From assembly GCF_047495875.1 (NCBI RefSeq), contig NC_092472.1:900849-964848 (forward strand): a stretch of 64,000 nt of DNA, in the 5' to 3' direction. Below, piece after piece: positions 1-13,085 of the stretch. The position numbers were made by a program, and so were the translations under genes. The stretch is from Pithys albifrons albifrons. Taxonomy: Eukaryota > Chordata > Aves > Passeriformes > Thamnophilidae. Position 1 is the stretch's first letter, and the number at the start of each line of letters is the position of its first letter. Under the pieces are notes generated by a model, which made no database searches, had not been told where the DNA came from, and worked only from the letters and a program-made list of their open reading frames with translations.

Positions 1-2004
1 GATGCTCTGTGAGGCCTGTGACTGAATAGTGAGGTAGGGTAAGGCCATGTATGGGACAGGATGTCTTCATGTCCAGTGCTTTTATTTCCTGAGCGGACTG
101 CAGTGCCTGGATCTGTAGACAAGTGCACAACTCTAGAGATAGCTCAGAACTGCCTTTTTTGTTTCTTTGGTTAGTTTGGGGTTTTTGATTGGTTGGGATT
201 TTTATTTCCTTTTAAAAGTCTGATACTGTCTCTGCTGCCCCAGATGTCAATATCAGGTACCACATCACTGGAATTTCCCAAAGGCAAAGGTGTCTCAAAA
301 TCATGCAATTACAGCACTGAATTATAAAAACACTTGATGTTTGCATGGTCAAACATTAAAAGCAAATGTGGTCATCATAGCAGTGATTTTTATATTTTTT
401 TCTACTTGGAAATAAGCTCTCTCTTGCAAATTCCGTATTTTAGGGTGGCTATGATAAATGTTTGTTGGTACTTTTAGCACTGGCACAAAGAAGCATCTGC
501 ATTAACATGCAATTGGCCTCATGTCCATTGTCTTAGACCTTAGTTAAGTGTGTGAATGTTTACTCAGAGATACCTCTGATACTTACTCAGTATGGTCTAG
601 AAGACAACCTCTACTTTTTGGAACGTTTACATTAGTGCAAATAACTGCCTAGTGCCCTTCTGTGTATTTTACTTCCCCTGGCAAATTCTTTACAGTTCTG
701 CAGCCAGACAGCTCTTCTGTCCCTGAGCAAGGAGGTGTTCCCTGTGGAGGGCTGGGCTGGCTTGCTGCTGGTTCTGTGTCAAGCCTGACTCTGCTCATAT
801 CCAGATTAACCCTCAGTCAGAGTCTTCAGGCACCAAAATCCTTGTTAGCAGGTGCATGATAGAAGGCTGATGTTTTTCAGTTACTTTGTTCTTGGTCCCT
901 CCTGATTGTTTGATTAATTTTTGGCACTATCTTTACTTTGATAATTTGTGTAGTGTGTTATTCTTCACATTCATCATTTGCCTGTAGGTATATCTATGAT
1001 TAGTGATCTCAGAACTGAAGCAGCTTTGCTTTATTTGTAACTGTTAATTCTTTGCCGTAGTTTCAGTTTAGTTCCTTCTGTTGCCATCCCAGCAGTAGGA
1101 GCTGGGCAGATTGATGCACTGGCAGGTGTGGTTTCCTGGTGGGCAGAAGCAAGACCTGCAATGCTAGGATTTAATTGTTCTATCTTTATGAAAAGCAAAC
1201 TTGGGTTCACTACAGTGCTTACTTGTGCCATTGCAGAGTCTCTGGCTCCTGGGCAGGGATTCCCTGTCATTGCCTTGGAGAGGGTGATTGGTACCCACTA
1301 AACTGTGCTAGAGTGATGTAGATAATGCTGCCACAAAATATGACTGAGGAATGCAATGCAATAGATCTCTTTGCTTAATGTGGAAAACTAATTTCATGTT
1401 ACAGGCAAACATCTATTCTAACTTTTGGAATAACTGAATTCCTGTGAGGAAAAAAAATCCTCATTATGTTTCTGTATACTACTCTGGTTATTACCTTGAA
1501 GTACAATTCCAAGACTTCAAGAGAAATAATCCAGGATTTCACTCGTGTCTGTAACTGCCTCATTTGGCTCTAGGAACCTCAGAGAGGCTGAGATTACACA
1601 GATTGCATGTGTTCTGGTTTGGAGCTTGTTGTGTTTCTGAGATGACGTGCTCTCTCAGGGCAGCTTTCTTATTGGTTCCAAATGTGTAATTTCATTTGAA
1701 CTTGTGGAACATTGTGAGAGACGTGCACGTTTGCACACTCAGGATCAGTGAGATCAGAGGATGCAGCTCAGGCACAGCCTCTGCTTTCCTGCCTCAGACC
1801 AACCCAGGGGCCAAAGTAAGAGACAACTGATGTGTTGCATCAGGGCCTGGGCAGAGTCAATCCCAGCTCCTGGAGGTGCAAAAGCATTTCCAGAGCAAGG
1901 CTGTAGCCTGCAGGAGCAGTGCAGAGCTCCCCGTGTGCCAGGCAGAGGTATGAACTGTGCTTGGCCCTGCTGGGTTCATGGAAACATCTCTTCCTTGCTT
2001 TCAG
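1..2004 (+). other. KCNIP1: Last intron of KCNIP1 (3' part)
   Basis: This stretch precedes the KCNIP1 terminal exon and ends in a pyrimidine-rich tract and an AG at 2003-2004. I looked for the penultimate KCNIP1 exon, which should encode the last EF-hand, and did not find it here, so it must lie upstream of the window. The short open frames in this interval have no recognisable protein and no splice support. Confidence 0.6.
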
Positions 2005-2052
2005 GATGACAATATCGTGCGATCCTTACAGCTCTTTGAGAATGTCATGTAA
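2005..2052 (+). CDS. KCNIP1: KCNIP1 terminal coding exon (Kv channel-interacting protein 1)
   Basis: KCNIP1 is a small EF-hand calcium sensor of the recoverin family. It binds the N-terminus of Kv4 potassium channels and changes their trafficking and inactivation. Only the last coding exon is in the window. After the acceptor AG at 2003-2004 the frame reads DDNIVRSLQLFENVM and then TAA. This is the C-terminal tail of the KCNIP family. The D-D-N start, the S-L-Q-L-F core and the final N-V-M fit KCNIP1 better than KCNIP2-4, whose tails, as I recall them, have S-M-Q-L-F and end in V-I. The exon is in phase 0 and only 15 codons long plus the stop. GABRP follows on the same strand, as in human, which supports the assignment. 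The EF-hand exons lie before the window. The exon is too short for a normal ORF search, so the call rests on tail identity, the splice site and synteny. Confidence 0.88.
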   Translation, partial: DDNIVRSLQLFENVM

Positions 2053-2290
2053 CCACATAACCAGCGCTGGAGGAGTCTGAGACTTCTGTGTAACAAAGAT
2101 CTCCTTTTTGGGTGAAAGATTTTTCCAACTGAGCCATGACCAGTGCATGAGGATTTTGTATGACATCTCCAACCAAAAGGCAACCGAATGCAACCGATGC
2201 CACCTCTTCTCCCAGGAGACGCCGGTGGACCTTTGTTTCATTTTGGAAGCATGTGAATATTTTAATAAATCCTGACAAGAGAGAACTGCT
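2053..2290 (+). other. KCNIP1: Probable KCNIP1 3' UTR
   Basis: Non-coding sequence directly after the KCNIP1 stop codon. It contains the first AATAAA after the stop (2264-2269). The cleavage position is inferred at 15-25 bases after that hexamer. A longer UTR using a later signal, such as an AATAAA near 3545, cannot be excluded. Confidence 0.5.
2264..2269 (+). terminator. Candidate poly(A) signal of KCNIP1
   Basis: A canonical AATAAA hexamer 212 bases after the stop codon, in a T-rich context. It is the first such hexamer downstream of the gene. Use of this site is inferred, not shown. Confidence 0.45.
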
Positions 2291-5200
2291 GCTCGAAGTT
2301 CAATGAGTAATATAGAGCACTGTTTGCTAGGCACAAGTCCTGCTTTTAATCTAGCAAGCTTAATTACCTATGATAGCACATGTCAATAACTATTCAGCCA
2401 TCTATTGCCAGTGCCAGCTCTCAGTCTATGCTACCACACAGCACAATGTTTGATGAATGCATTGCCATTGATCTGCTTTGCCAAAAGCCACATCTACCCG
2501 GGCAGCCTGTGAAAAAATGAACAGATAATGTACCTGGGAGAGCAGCCAGCCCATGTAACCAGTATCCCCATTTCTGCAGAGATCCCACTTCTCTCACATG
2601 CACTGGTGCCACCACACTGAGTTTGGTGAAGTTCTTCCTGAACACATGAAACAGGGATCTTCATGCCAGCGTGAGCCAGAAAGGAGCAAAACATGTTGCA
2701 CATATAAATATCAAAGTGTAGAACGAGTCTTGTTCAATGATAGTGAGTTCCTGAAAGACCAGGCAGTTTTATAAGGGCTGGTACAGAAAGGTGAGTACCT
2801 GCTCTGGTCCCAGCCACCTGTCACAGTCCCAGCATGTGGTGGGACACCAAGGGACTGTCCACTGCGCATCTCAGAAGCATCGTGGGCATGTGCTGTGGTC
2901 CTTTTGCTGTAGTTTGGCACACACTTCCTAAGTCCATCATTTGAATGTTTGTATTTTTCCACTGGACATGACAGTAAGTTCTTGCCTCCTTTATGGACTT
3001 ATTTAAACTTTCTTATTTTACTTAGTGAAGAGTGGGGCCCAGAAGATGCAGCTGTGCTTCCACATACACACCTTGGCACCCACAAAGTGCCCTGTACATT
3101 TGATTGGGAGCTACTGAGTTATTTTAATCCACAGAATCAGATGCCAGCCAGGCCATACATTTTTTCCTACAAGGCAGTGGCATGCCTTGTACAAGCCCTG
3201 TCCTTGCAAAAGCCAAACAGAGTATTGGCTAGGGGGGAAGGGTTCATTTTTTTATTTAGTAAAACAGAAAAAAAGTAATGAATTTACACCAAGGTTGGAT
3301 TTTGCACAGTAGGTGATTTGTCAGCTGGGGAATATGTCAAAGGCTTCCCTGCAGAAGCCTCTTAGGAAAGCTGACACACCACAGTGCCATTGTCATTTCC
3401 AGGTAGCCAATGGCTGAGAAACCAAGGGAAAGAGGGACAGCTTTTCCAGCTGCTCAAAGAACATAGACAGGACAGTCCCTGCCATAGTGCTACATTGCTC
3501 CCATTCAGTAAGCATATATTTTTATTGTATCAGACTGTATTACAAATAAACTGTTAGCAGTGAAGATATATTTTAAAAATTATATGTGTAAGATTTTTAT
3601 AATACAGAATATATAGAATGCCTCAGCTCTGTAGCCCTACTTTTATAAAAGTTTCATCTATTGAAGCATTCCTGATTATATAAGAAGGTCTAGTCAGTCC
3701 TAATGTAATAATATGGCAGTTTCCCAAGATGGGGCATTTTTTGCCTTTTACTGTGCTCCTCCATCCCCTTCAGTGTAGTCTTAATTTTAGTTCTCTAAGT
3801 TGTCCCCTGGTCATAGAAAGTGTTATTCAAGTGAAGTTACTTGTGTGTGGGAATGACACCCTACTCTGTCTTGTTTATTGCCTTTTATACAAATACCATT
3901 AATTAACTCCTTCCCAGTAGTGATCCAGAGCACAGCAGCTCCCATGAGGGGCTGGGATTTGCAGGAGGGGGAACATGCTGTGAGAGTGGCTTGTCCTCCA
4001 GTGGCTGGGTACTGTCCATTTAGATTTTATGTAACAGGCATTTGGTAAAGACGTCAGTTGTAGCTGAAGTAATACACAGTTTATATTGTTCCTTCTTGAT
4101 TCTTCTTGCAATCACTTCAGCAAATGACAGAATTTAATGTAATTAATTACCTGCTTTTCTGTCCCACATAGACAGCATCTTCTGTTATCAGTCTAAGCAG
4201 CTAACTGCAGTGGAGGGAGAGGTGGTCAGGATAATGGGAAAGAAGGATTTGCATCGGGTTAGCACAGTGCCTTTCTCTTCTAACAGTCTTGCTCCAAATG
4301 TGCTAATGAGAGGGCACACACAGAAACATTTGGAATGAGCCCTTTTCAAAGGAAAATGTTATTAGTTGCAAGATGCCATAGTCCCTGAAGCTAAATTAAT
4401 TGCTGGAGTTACTGTGATGAATTTGGCCTCAGCTGTTCCCTGTCCCTGCTGGCAGCAGCACTGTGCAGGGGGTGCCTGTGCTGTCACCCTTTGCTGAGTG
4501 GGGCCCCAGTTCAGCACCACACTCCAAGAAGCTGGTGGATCTGTCAGGACATGCTGAAGGGCTGCTGACATCAAGGTACCAGCTTACCCTTCTGGCACCT
4601 CCTCTGCTACTCCACTGTGCCAGCTTTCCACTAGCAGGAATGATGGGGGTGCAACAGGCAGAGAGGGAGATGCTGTCAGCCACGTTGAATCTGCCCTGGA
4701 GGCGTGAAGAGCTTCGGTTTGGGTCTCACAGGAGGCAGTACCCTCCCACACCCCCCTGATGTTCAGCCCAGGGATGAGCTCTGTGCTCCACCCAAAGCCC
4801 ACGGTGGATGAGACAGGAGGATTTGCAAAGTGCCTCCCACAGTTGCATTTTCCTGTAACTCAGGTTGCACATCCAGAGGCTGGAATGCAGCAGTGCATGG
4901 GAGGCCTCTGGGCTTTCCATCAGCAGCATCTGTGTGTGTGGCAGGTGTGCTCCAGCCAGCAGGTGACAGAGACCCAGTGACTCTGAGAGAGTTGTATGCT
5001 GCATGGAAATGGCTTTGGGTTTGGTTTTATATGTTTTCCATGAATGTTTCTCTGTAAACTTGCCAAGTCTCCCCTTGCTCATAAATGGGGCTTGTAATAT
5101 TTATGACAAATGCTACAGCTTTTTGAAGAAAACACAGTATGCTATTGCAGTCTCCCACCCTCAGCAGTCCTGCCAGAGCACAGAAGGCAATTCCTGTACT

Positions 5201-8200
5201 GCTGCTCAGTTACAGTCCAACTGTCTGTCAGTGCTATCAACTGTGCACATTTCCTCCAAGTTGTGAATGTTTAAATAATGTCTGAATCAGGATTCTGAGT
5301 GTTTCATTAGTTACCAACATTAGTCTGCATCCTCATGCCAGCATTTTCTAAAGAAAGCCTTTCTAACATGCATTTTATGCAATGTGTTGAAAAATAGGAA
5401 TGTGATTAATAATACTGAAAAAAAAAGTACCGTGCCTGTTCTGTGGCTGTTTGGCTGTTTGTTTGTTTTCCTGTTCCTCTGAATGCATTGCAATATTGTG
5501 AATAACCATGAGCCAATCTCTAAGCCTGAGGCCTGGATACCCTGAGGTTAGGGTGCCATGGGCAGGAACTTTGGCATTGCCTGACTGCAGCATGAGTTCA
5601 GAACAAATACCCCTGTGTCTGTGGGTAGGTGACCTCCCGTCAGATGGCAGCAGCAGTGTATCAACCTCTTCTTATTATTCTTGGAAGTGCCATCAAAGCC
5701 CTAAGGAAATGTGCAAATAATGTAAATCATGATAACTGAAGCCATGTTAATGGAGCAGCCATGTGAAGCTTCACTCTTACAAATGCTTTTCTCTGATGGT
5801 AATTTGTATTCAACTTTGTTGAATGGTTTTAAAAATGTTGGTTTTCGTAATAAAAAGAAAATACCTGTAGGAGGGTGTCCTTTCTTAAGCCCAATATGTG
5901 TGTTTTCTTAAGGGACACTGTCAGGTTAAAGATTTGCAATGAAACTTTTACAAGTAGGACTCAAACACATGTCTGTGCATAGGGGATGTGAAAGGGAAAG
6001 GTGCTGGGAGTATGGCACTCACATGCCAAGGATTTATTTGCATCACTGATCTAGGGCTGCTCCTGTGTTTGGTGTGCTGACAGACACCAAACTGATAGTC
6101 TGGCCCTTGTGTAAATAAGACTTCAGAAATGTTCTTCTACCTGCACCACTGATAGTATCTTGGAGTAGTATAAATGGAAAGCCTACAGGCATGTCTTTTC
6201 CCTCCAGCAGTTTTCCTAAGTATAAGCAGGAAAACAGGCAACTGAGTTGAAAAAAAAATGCAAACACTGTTTTATGTTAGAGATAAGAAAAATAACCCAA
6301 AACCTGGCAGTGTCTCTTTAGCTCTGGTTTGTTGTAAACATCCATTCTGACATGTGGAGAAATACAGGAGAGATTTTGCAAGACTATATATATGTGTGTA
6401 CATAAATATATAAAAGTTTGCTGAACTCCATTCTGCAGGGTATAATCTGTCTACGAGTACATCCCAGGAAGAACAACATTCATACATGCAGAAATGTGAA
6501 AATAAAGATGTCTCTGTGAAACCTGGTATTGGTCTCTCTGCAGTGCCTGCACAGGGGCATTGCCCAGCAGCCCTTGGCTACCCAGTGCCTGGGGAGCCAC
6601 CTGGGCACAGCAGCACTGCCGCCAGGGCACCAGGCGGCTCCCAGGGACAACAGTGCCCTGTGGAGAATGCCAACCCAAACTTCTCACTGTCCTTGCATGC
6701 AGGAGGTGTGGAAACTGCCTGTTCAACACCTCTCACTCCATGGGATATGCCCCCAGCTGTTGCCAGGCAAAGCAGGCTCAGACCCACAGCACGTGCTCAG
6801 GCTTTTTGTTCTGCAGGTTTGCTCGAGTGGCTGTGAAAGTCTTAGTTATTGCTGTGACCTTTGATTTTATTCTGAGCCCATCAATGCAGACTGAGCATCT
6901 CCTCCTGCTGCTTCAGGGCTCCAGGACACTGCACCTGATGGACAGTGGGTAAGGAGCAGGTCTGTCCTGTCCCCACTCTTGGGGTGCTCCAGACACAGGA
7001 GGGGAAACAGAGGCATGTGTTACAACTCAGCATATGAAAAAGATTACTTTTGAATTCAAAAATAGCTTTTTCTTACTGGGAGATGAATTTTGTAACCTCT
7101 ACTTATCCATGCAGGTCCAGCAAAGCTGGAAAGGGAGGAGGCCTGGACACCTTGGCGCATGAAGTTTTACTTCTCTGCTCAAGCAGAAGTTACCAGTTAC
7201 CCTGTTCTCTTGCATTTGAGGCTAGAGCTGCATCTGAACTGGAGAGACATGGAGAAACCACGCAGCATGCTGGGGAAAGTGAGGCTTATACACTGACAGA
7301 GTGGGATGTGGCTGCAAGCACCAGGGGATAACTACTGCTCTGCAACCTAGATTTAACTTAATGAATTGTTACCATTTCTAAAGCCAAATATCTGGGGTCA
7401 GTTCTGAGACGTCCAAGCCTAAGTGGAGCTGAGCACTCCTGCTGAAGGAGGGCAGCTTGTTAACTTTCTGTCTTCCCTCACATGTTACTCCCTCAGCTGC
7501 AGCCTGCCTGAAACCACAGTACTGCCCCTCCATTGAGTGCCCAGGGCTGTTTAAACTTCTTTGCCTTTATAAAGCAAACTGTGGACAGGCAATAGAGTGG
7601 CAACAGACTAGTACAGAGGTCAGGAACGAGGTTATGTTGTGAGGTGACTCGTAGCTATGACAGGAACACATAAGAAAGATTTTATATATATATGTTTTTA
7701 TTAAAAAGAAACAGAAATGTCCATAGAGATTTGAAGACACAGCTGCTGTTTTTTTCTTTATGACACTAATTAAAGGTGAAAAAATAATCAAAATGCAGTT
7801 AAAGTAAAAACAAATGCACAAGGTATCAGTAGTAGTGATATTAAATCCTCTATCTAATTCAATAACTATGTTGACATGTGAGTTTATCAACCACAGCAGG
7901 CCACTCAAGGATACACATTCCTTTATGAGCTATCCAGGTGGGAAACACAGAGAAATGAGGTGTCAGCTGAAGCAGCTGAAGTCCTGTATTTGGTTGTCTC
8001 CGGCTGAGGTGTGTTCAGGTGATGGTCACCCCAGTCTGCCCAGCACAGGTAAACACATACAGGTTTCCAGTGGCAGTTTCTCTCTTGGAATTCTGTCCCA
8101 AAGGTGTGCATCTTGCAGGTCAGGAGTCAGAGCTGGGGTGATTTAGATGGAGGGGATCAGATACTGTCACCTCCCCATGGGGCTCTCTGTCAGCCACGTT

Positions 8201-11200
8201 TTCAACCACTGAAATAAACCAGCTGAGGAATGGCTCTCAAATATTAAAAAATCCCCCAAAAATTGTTAAGGTAAGTATGTTTTTACAGAAGAGATCTGGA
8301 TCCTTCACCTGCATTCACCTTCAACAAACTCAGGTGTGTTGTACCTGCATATTTGTGTACTACACTGAACTTGGAAAAAAGAAGCAAATAGAACAGAACA
8401 GCTTCTTGTTTGCTCTAAATGACACTGATTTTTTTCAGTATTGCCATGATTATTTTCAATACTGTTTGCACATTGTCCTAGCATAGACCCTGGTGTCAGG
8501 TTAGCTAACAGGAGCTCCAAGGAATAATTCTTGCTCCTCTCAGAACATGTTGGGTGCCATGTAACTGGCACTCAGCTCATGCACTGACTTCAGTCAGGAG
8601 AACAGGTTTCTTTCTGGAAAAATCATTACTCTCAGCATAATTTACAGCACCTGCTTAAATAACTTGTCTTTAGGCAGCTGAAAAATAGCTGTCTGGATTT
8701 CAGGAGACAGGGTCTGGGGGTGCTGCATGCACAGAGGTATGTGATGCCTGAATGTCACCAAGATCCCTCCTGCTGCAGCAGGAGTGGATAACAGGGCAGG
8801 CAGATCCCAGCCTGGTCCGTTTTTGTCATCTGTGGGGCAGACAGCAGCTACACACAGTGCTGGCTTAACCACTGTCACACATGGACACCTTTACAGTTGG
8901 CTTTGAGAACTAATTGAAAAAATCAAGTCCATGCAATACTTCTTTATAAAAATGGTCATTAAGAATGTGCCTAAAAATGTATCTAAGTGTTGGGAAAGGG
9001 AACTTCGAAGAACATAGTCTAAATAAAATCAATTTTTTCTAACTCAGAGAGAACTGAAGGAAAATTTTGTGTCTCTTCATCACATCAGGTCTGCACTGTG
9101 TGAGATCAGGAACAGGAGCTGTATGAGCAGAGCAGAAATAGGAGAGCTGGTGATGGATCTGCCCCTGCTGCTTGGCCAGAAGAGGTTGGATCTCTGCAAA
9201 TAGGACATCTGTCTCCCTCACCCTCCAGGAGGTGGGAAGTGAACTCAGGGTCTCAAGAGCCTCAGTGGATGTGGTTGTTTTCTTTCTTTTTTTTTTAAAA
9301 CTTTGCTTTTTGTCTTGCAAAAGAAATCATTACTTTTTCCATCTGTGCTTGTAGGGACTGGGAATTGCTGTGGGGCTCTGGCTGGAAGCTCCCATGGCAG
9401 GAGGGTGTCTCCTGGCAGCACAGGGGTAGTTGTCATGTTGACTGTGACACTTCACTGGGGATTCACCTGCTGTCCTGTCACTGGGGCTGCCTCTGGCTGG
9501 TGCAGGCACCTCCCTGTGTGCCCACAGCAGCTGGCGGAGGGGCCAGGGGGTGCCAGGGGGATCTGCACTCCTCCTTCAGGACAGGGAGGTGAGCAGGGCT
9601 GCTGGCAGTGGGGCAATGGGGATGTTCCTTTAAAAAGCCAGGCACTCCCAAAGTTACTTGTTGGGATTTTCACCCACATGAAAGGGAGAACAGGAACAGG
9701 CTGCAGCCCAATACTGCTGGGTTTGGCTTGCAGGAATCAGCTCTGCTTTCAATCTGGCTGCAGAAGATGGGCCCAGGTGGTTGCTGCCTTCACCAGACAA
9801 CAAAATGTGAGGATGAGCCTGAGCACCCCTCAGCAGAGCCTGGGACCTTCCTTCCAGACACCACGGGTGTTCTCAGGGCGTGTTCCTGTTGTCTCTGAAC
9901 TCAGCCCCTGCTCCAATCCCTCTGCCTTCGACTGATGGGCACACAAGGGAAAAAGCCCTTCTGCCACTGCCCCAGTGGACCCTGTGTTTGCTCTTTGTAT
10001 TTGCAGAGAGTGGCAAGGAGCACATGTGCTGGTGTTGTGATGGATAGAGGTGAAAGGACAGTCATCTCCTTGGTTAAAATATCTGAAAAGCTAGTGCTGA
10101 CCTAGAACTTTCCAGAAAGATAGTAAGTTATTGGAAAGTGTTAATTAAAAAAAAATCAAAGATTGATTTTAGAATCCCATGGTTAAATTGACTTTATTGA
10201 CATCTTCACAGAAACATATCCAATGTTTGTATTCTAATTATCTTATTAGTTATAAATCAAAATCAATTGAAAATATATAACAAGAATATAAATGTCAGCA
10301 CAATGTTTTCTGTATGAACAGCTATTCTAAATTTTAGGCAACTCAGAACATGAAGAAGTACCAGAGCCTTATGTTTCCTTCACAAACTGTGAGCTGTTAC
10401 AGAGAATCACATGTTACAAACCAGTTATAAGTAAGAAAAAATATACTCATTATAATGGGTGAGCATTGGACTGGTGGGAGGCAAGATCTGTCTGTGCTGT
10501 CACTGATAATAAGTAAAACTCTCTGGAAAAAACCCATGTGTGTGCATGGCAAACTGAGTTGCTTCTTAGTTGTTCTCAATTTCTGTTTCAGACTTTCTAA
10601 AGTTTATCTCACAAGATTGTCTTATATTTGTTTTATTTTGCACTAAACTGTAATATCATAATGCCAAATCTTTAAGGATATCTGCTACAAACAAGTTATT
10701 GATCTGCTTTTGGTTCCTTTGATACTCAAGTGAGGGAGCTGAGCACAAGCAAACAAGAGATGCTTTGAAATGCAAGGAAGGTTACAGATTTCCATCTTAG
10801 CAATACCTGGTAGTGATTTCACCAATAAAATAAAATTAAATTATTATTTAAGCTTTTAATTTATGTCTAGCAGTGAATATTTAGTGCCATGTCATAAATA
10901 AAAAATGGGAATATATATGGTGTAGATTTTGGCAGCTTCAAAATCCAAAAGCAGAATTTGAGAACTTGAAAATTCCCTTTTCTGAGAGGATATTTAATCT
11001 CCATTTGGAGCAGAAATCTCATTCCAGTCTGTGAAGAGGATATTCCAGGGCTCAAGCAGCCCCACTCAGCAGGCCCAAAGAGATCAGTGCAGAAATGGGG
11101 GTGACATTGCAGAGACCTGCAGGTAATTTTAGATACCATAAAAGTCGTGCTCACAGATGTACTGCTCCTTTATTACAGCTTTACTCTGGGTTTGGCATGG

Positions 11201-12482
11201 GGTCACTGTCCCTGTGGGAGCTCTGTTGGCATCATGTGAGCACCTGGGCAGCTCCTGGGGGTGACTCCAGAGCACCCAGCGAGTCCTGGAGGAGCTGCCT
11301 CTTGCCCACCGTCCCAGTGGAGCCGGGGAGACCATGTGACTGTGCAGGAAGTTTTGACAGAGCTGGTAACTAAGCTAGTCTTTCACATACTAGATGAGTC
11401 CCTGTGCTTTAGCTATTCCTTTCCTCCAAAGACAATCCATGGAGTAAGAACATGCCCTGTTGCAGGGGTTTGGAGAACTTTAATGGCAGTGGGGAAAGAG
11501 CCAGAGGTGCCTCATGGCACTGACACCATCTGAAAGGGACAGATCCAAACCAGCCTGAGTCTGTTGTTAGAGAGCAGAGAGAACACAAAAATGTGACAAA
11601 GCAGGTCAAACCTGTTCCCTGAGCTGGGATTTTTTGGGTTATTTTTAGCACTTAACAAAGAGGGGGCAATAGGAATGTTTTGCTGGTCCATGGTTGCACT
11701 CGAGGTGTTTTTAGTGCCCTGATCCATGGGCACCTGACTGTGGAGGTTTCTTCCTTGTTCTCAAAGGGAGGGAGCACTGCAATTCTCAAACCCTCACCTT
11801 CCACCCACCACACATGCAGAGTCACAAATTAACCCAGAGGACAAGTGGCCTTCTGCTATTTGTGTACTGGCACAGAGTCTGAGACTTCCATGGGGAATAG
11901 GCTGTACCCACCCCATGGCTCCAGACTCCTCTGAGTCTCCTCACTCCCTGCATGGAGATGGGGAAAATAGCCAGTATCATCACTGTGTGTGTCACATATG
12001 GATGTATATGGATGTATGGAACACAAGGATGATGTGACATTGTGTAGCCACAGGCTATACAGGCTGCTACAGAACATTTGGATACCAAAGGGTTTGAAAT
12101 ACTAGGAAAGGAGCCTCCAGTGAAAATGGTTTGCTGCTGTAGAGCAGAGGCTGGCTGTGCCCTGCACAGTCCCTGCCTGGCAAACAGGAAACAAAAAGCC
12201 ATGGGATTTGCTCAGACTGCTGAAAATGTTATTGGAATGCAACTAGAAAAAATGGAGTGGAAAGTTCCCATGTATTAATCTTTACTAGATATAGATTTTC
12301 CCTTGCAAATATGACATGGCATCAAGTTTCTGTTTCAAGAGTGTGCCTTGTGGGACATCACAGGGAAGAGCATGCAGTGTCCCCAAAGCAGCCATCCATG
12401 TCGCCAAAGCACGTTCAACACACAAGACCTGCGGGACCCCAGCTGACCCCAGTCAGGGTGGCACCTGAGCCCTGCTGGGAGT
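2291..12482. other. Intergenic region between KCNIP1 and GABRP, first part
   Basis: I see no supported gene here on either strand. The open frames are short and overlap in several frames. None shows a recognisable domain or a chain of splice-compatible exons. GC-richer patches at about 6.5-6.9 kb and 9.3-9.95 kb give the longest frames, which looks like a composition effect. A longer KCNIP1 3' UTR or distal regulatory elements could be present. Confidence 0.5.
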
Positions 12483-13085
12483 GGCTGGGGACACTGGTGG
12501 GGACACTGCTGGGGAGGCTGCGGGGGACACCGCTGGGAACACTGCTGGGGACACTGCTGGGGACATTGCGGGGGACACCGCTGGGGACACTGCTGGGGAC
12601 ACTGCTGGGGACACCGCTGGGAACACTGCTGGGGACACTGCTGGGGAGGCTGCGGGGGACACCGCTGGGGACACTGCTGGGGAGGCTGCGGGGGACACCG
12701 CTGGGGACACTGCTGGGGACACTGCTGGGGACGCTGCGGGGGACACTGCTGGGGACACTGCTGGGGACACTGCTGGGGACGCTGCGGGGGACACTGCTGG
12801 GGACACTGCTGGGGACGCTGCGGGGGATGCTGCGGGGGACACCGCTGGGGACACTGCTGGGGACACTGCTGGGGACGCTGCGGAGGACACTGCTGGGGAC
12901 ACTGCTGGGGAGGCTGCGGGGGACACTGCGGGGGACACTGCTGGGGACACTGCTGGGGACACTGCTGGGGAGGCTGCGGGGGACACTGCTGGGGACACTG
13001 CTGGGGACGCTGCGGGGGATGCTGCGGGGGACACTGCTGGGGACACTGCTGGGGACGCTGCGGGGGACACCACTGCGGACGTTGC
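12483..13085 (+). repeat. GC-rich 12-bp minisatellite, about 50 units
   Basis: Tandem array of a 12-base unit close to GGGGACACTGCT. Variant units are GGGGACGCTGCG, GGGGAGGCTGCG, GGGGACACCGCT and GGGAACACTGCT. I count about 50 units. The variants are not random: blocks of two to four ACACTGCT-type units followed by one GCTGCG unit recur, which gives a 36-60 bp higher-order pattern. The unit length is divisible by three and lacks stop codons, so the array is open in at least two frames on each strand. Those 210-280 residue frames are artefacts of the repeat. The + strand is strongly G-rich, with a GGGG or GGG run in almost every unit. Confidence 0.95.

Noticed and set aside
9303..9935. 210-codon + frame in intergenic DNA
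   Set aside because: It lies in a GC-rich patch with overlapping open frames on both strands, low-complexity composition, and no recognisable domain or flanking exons.
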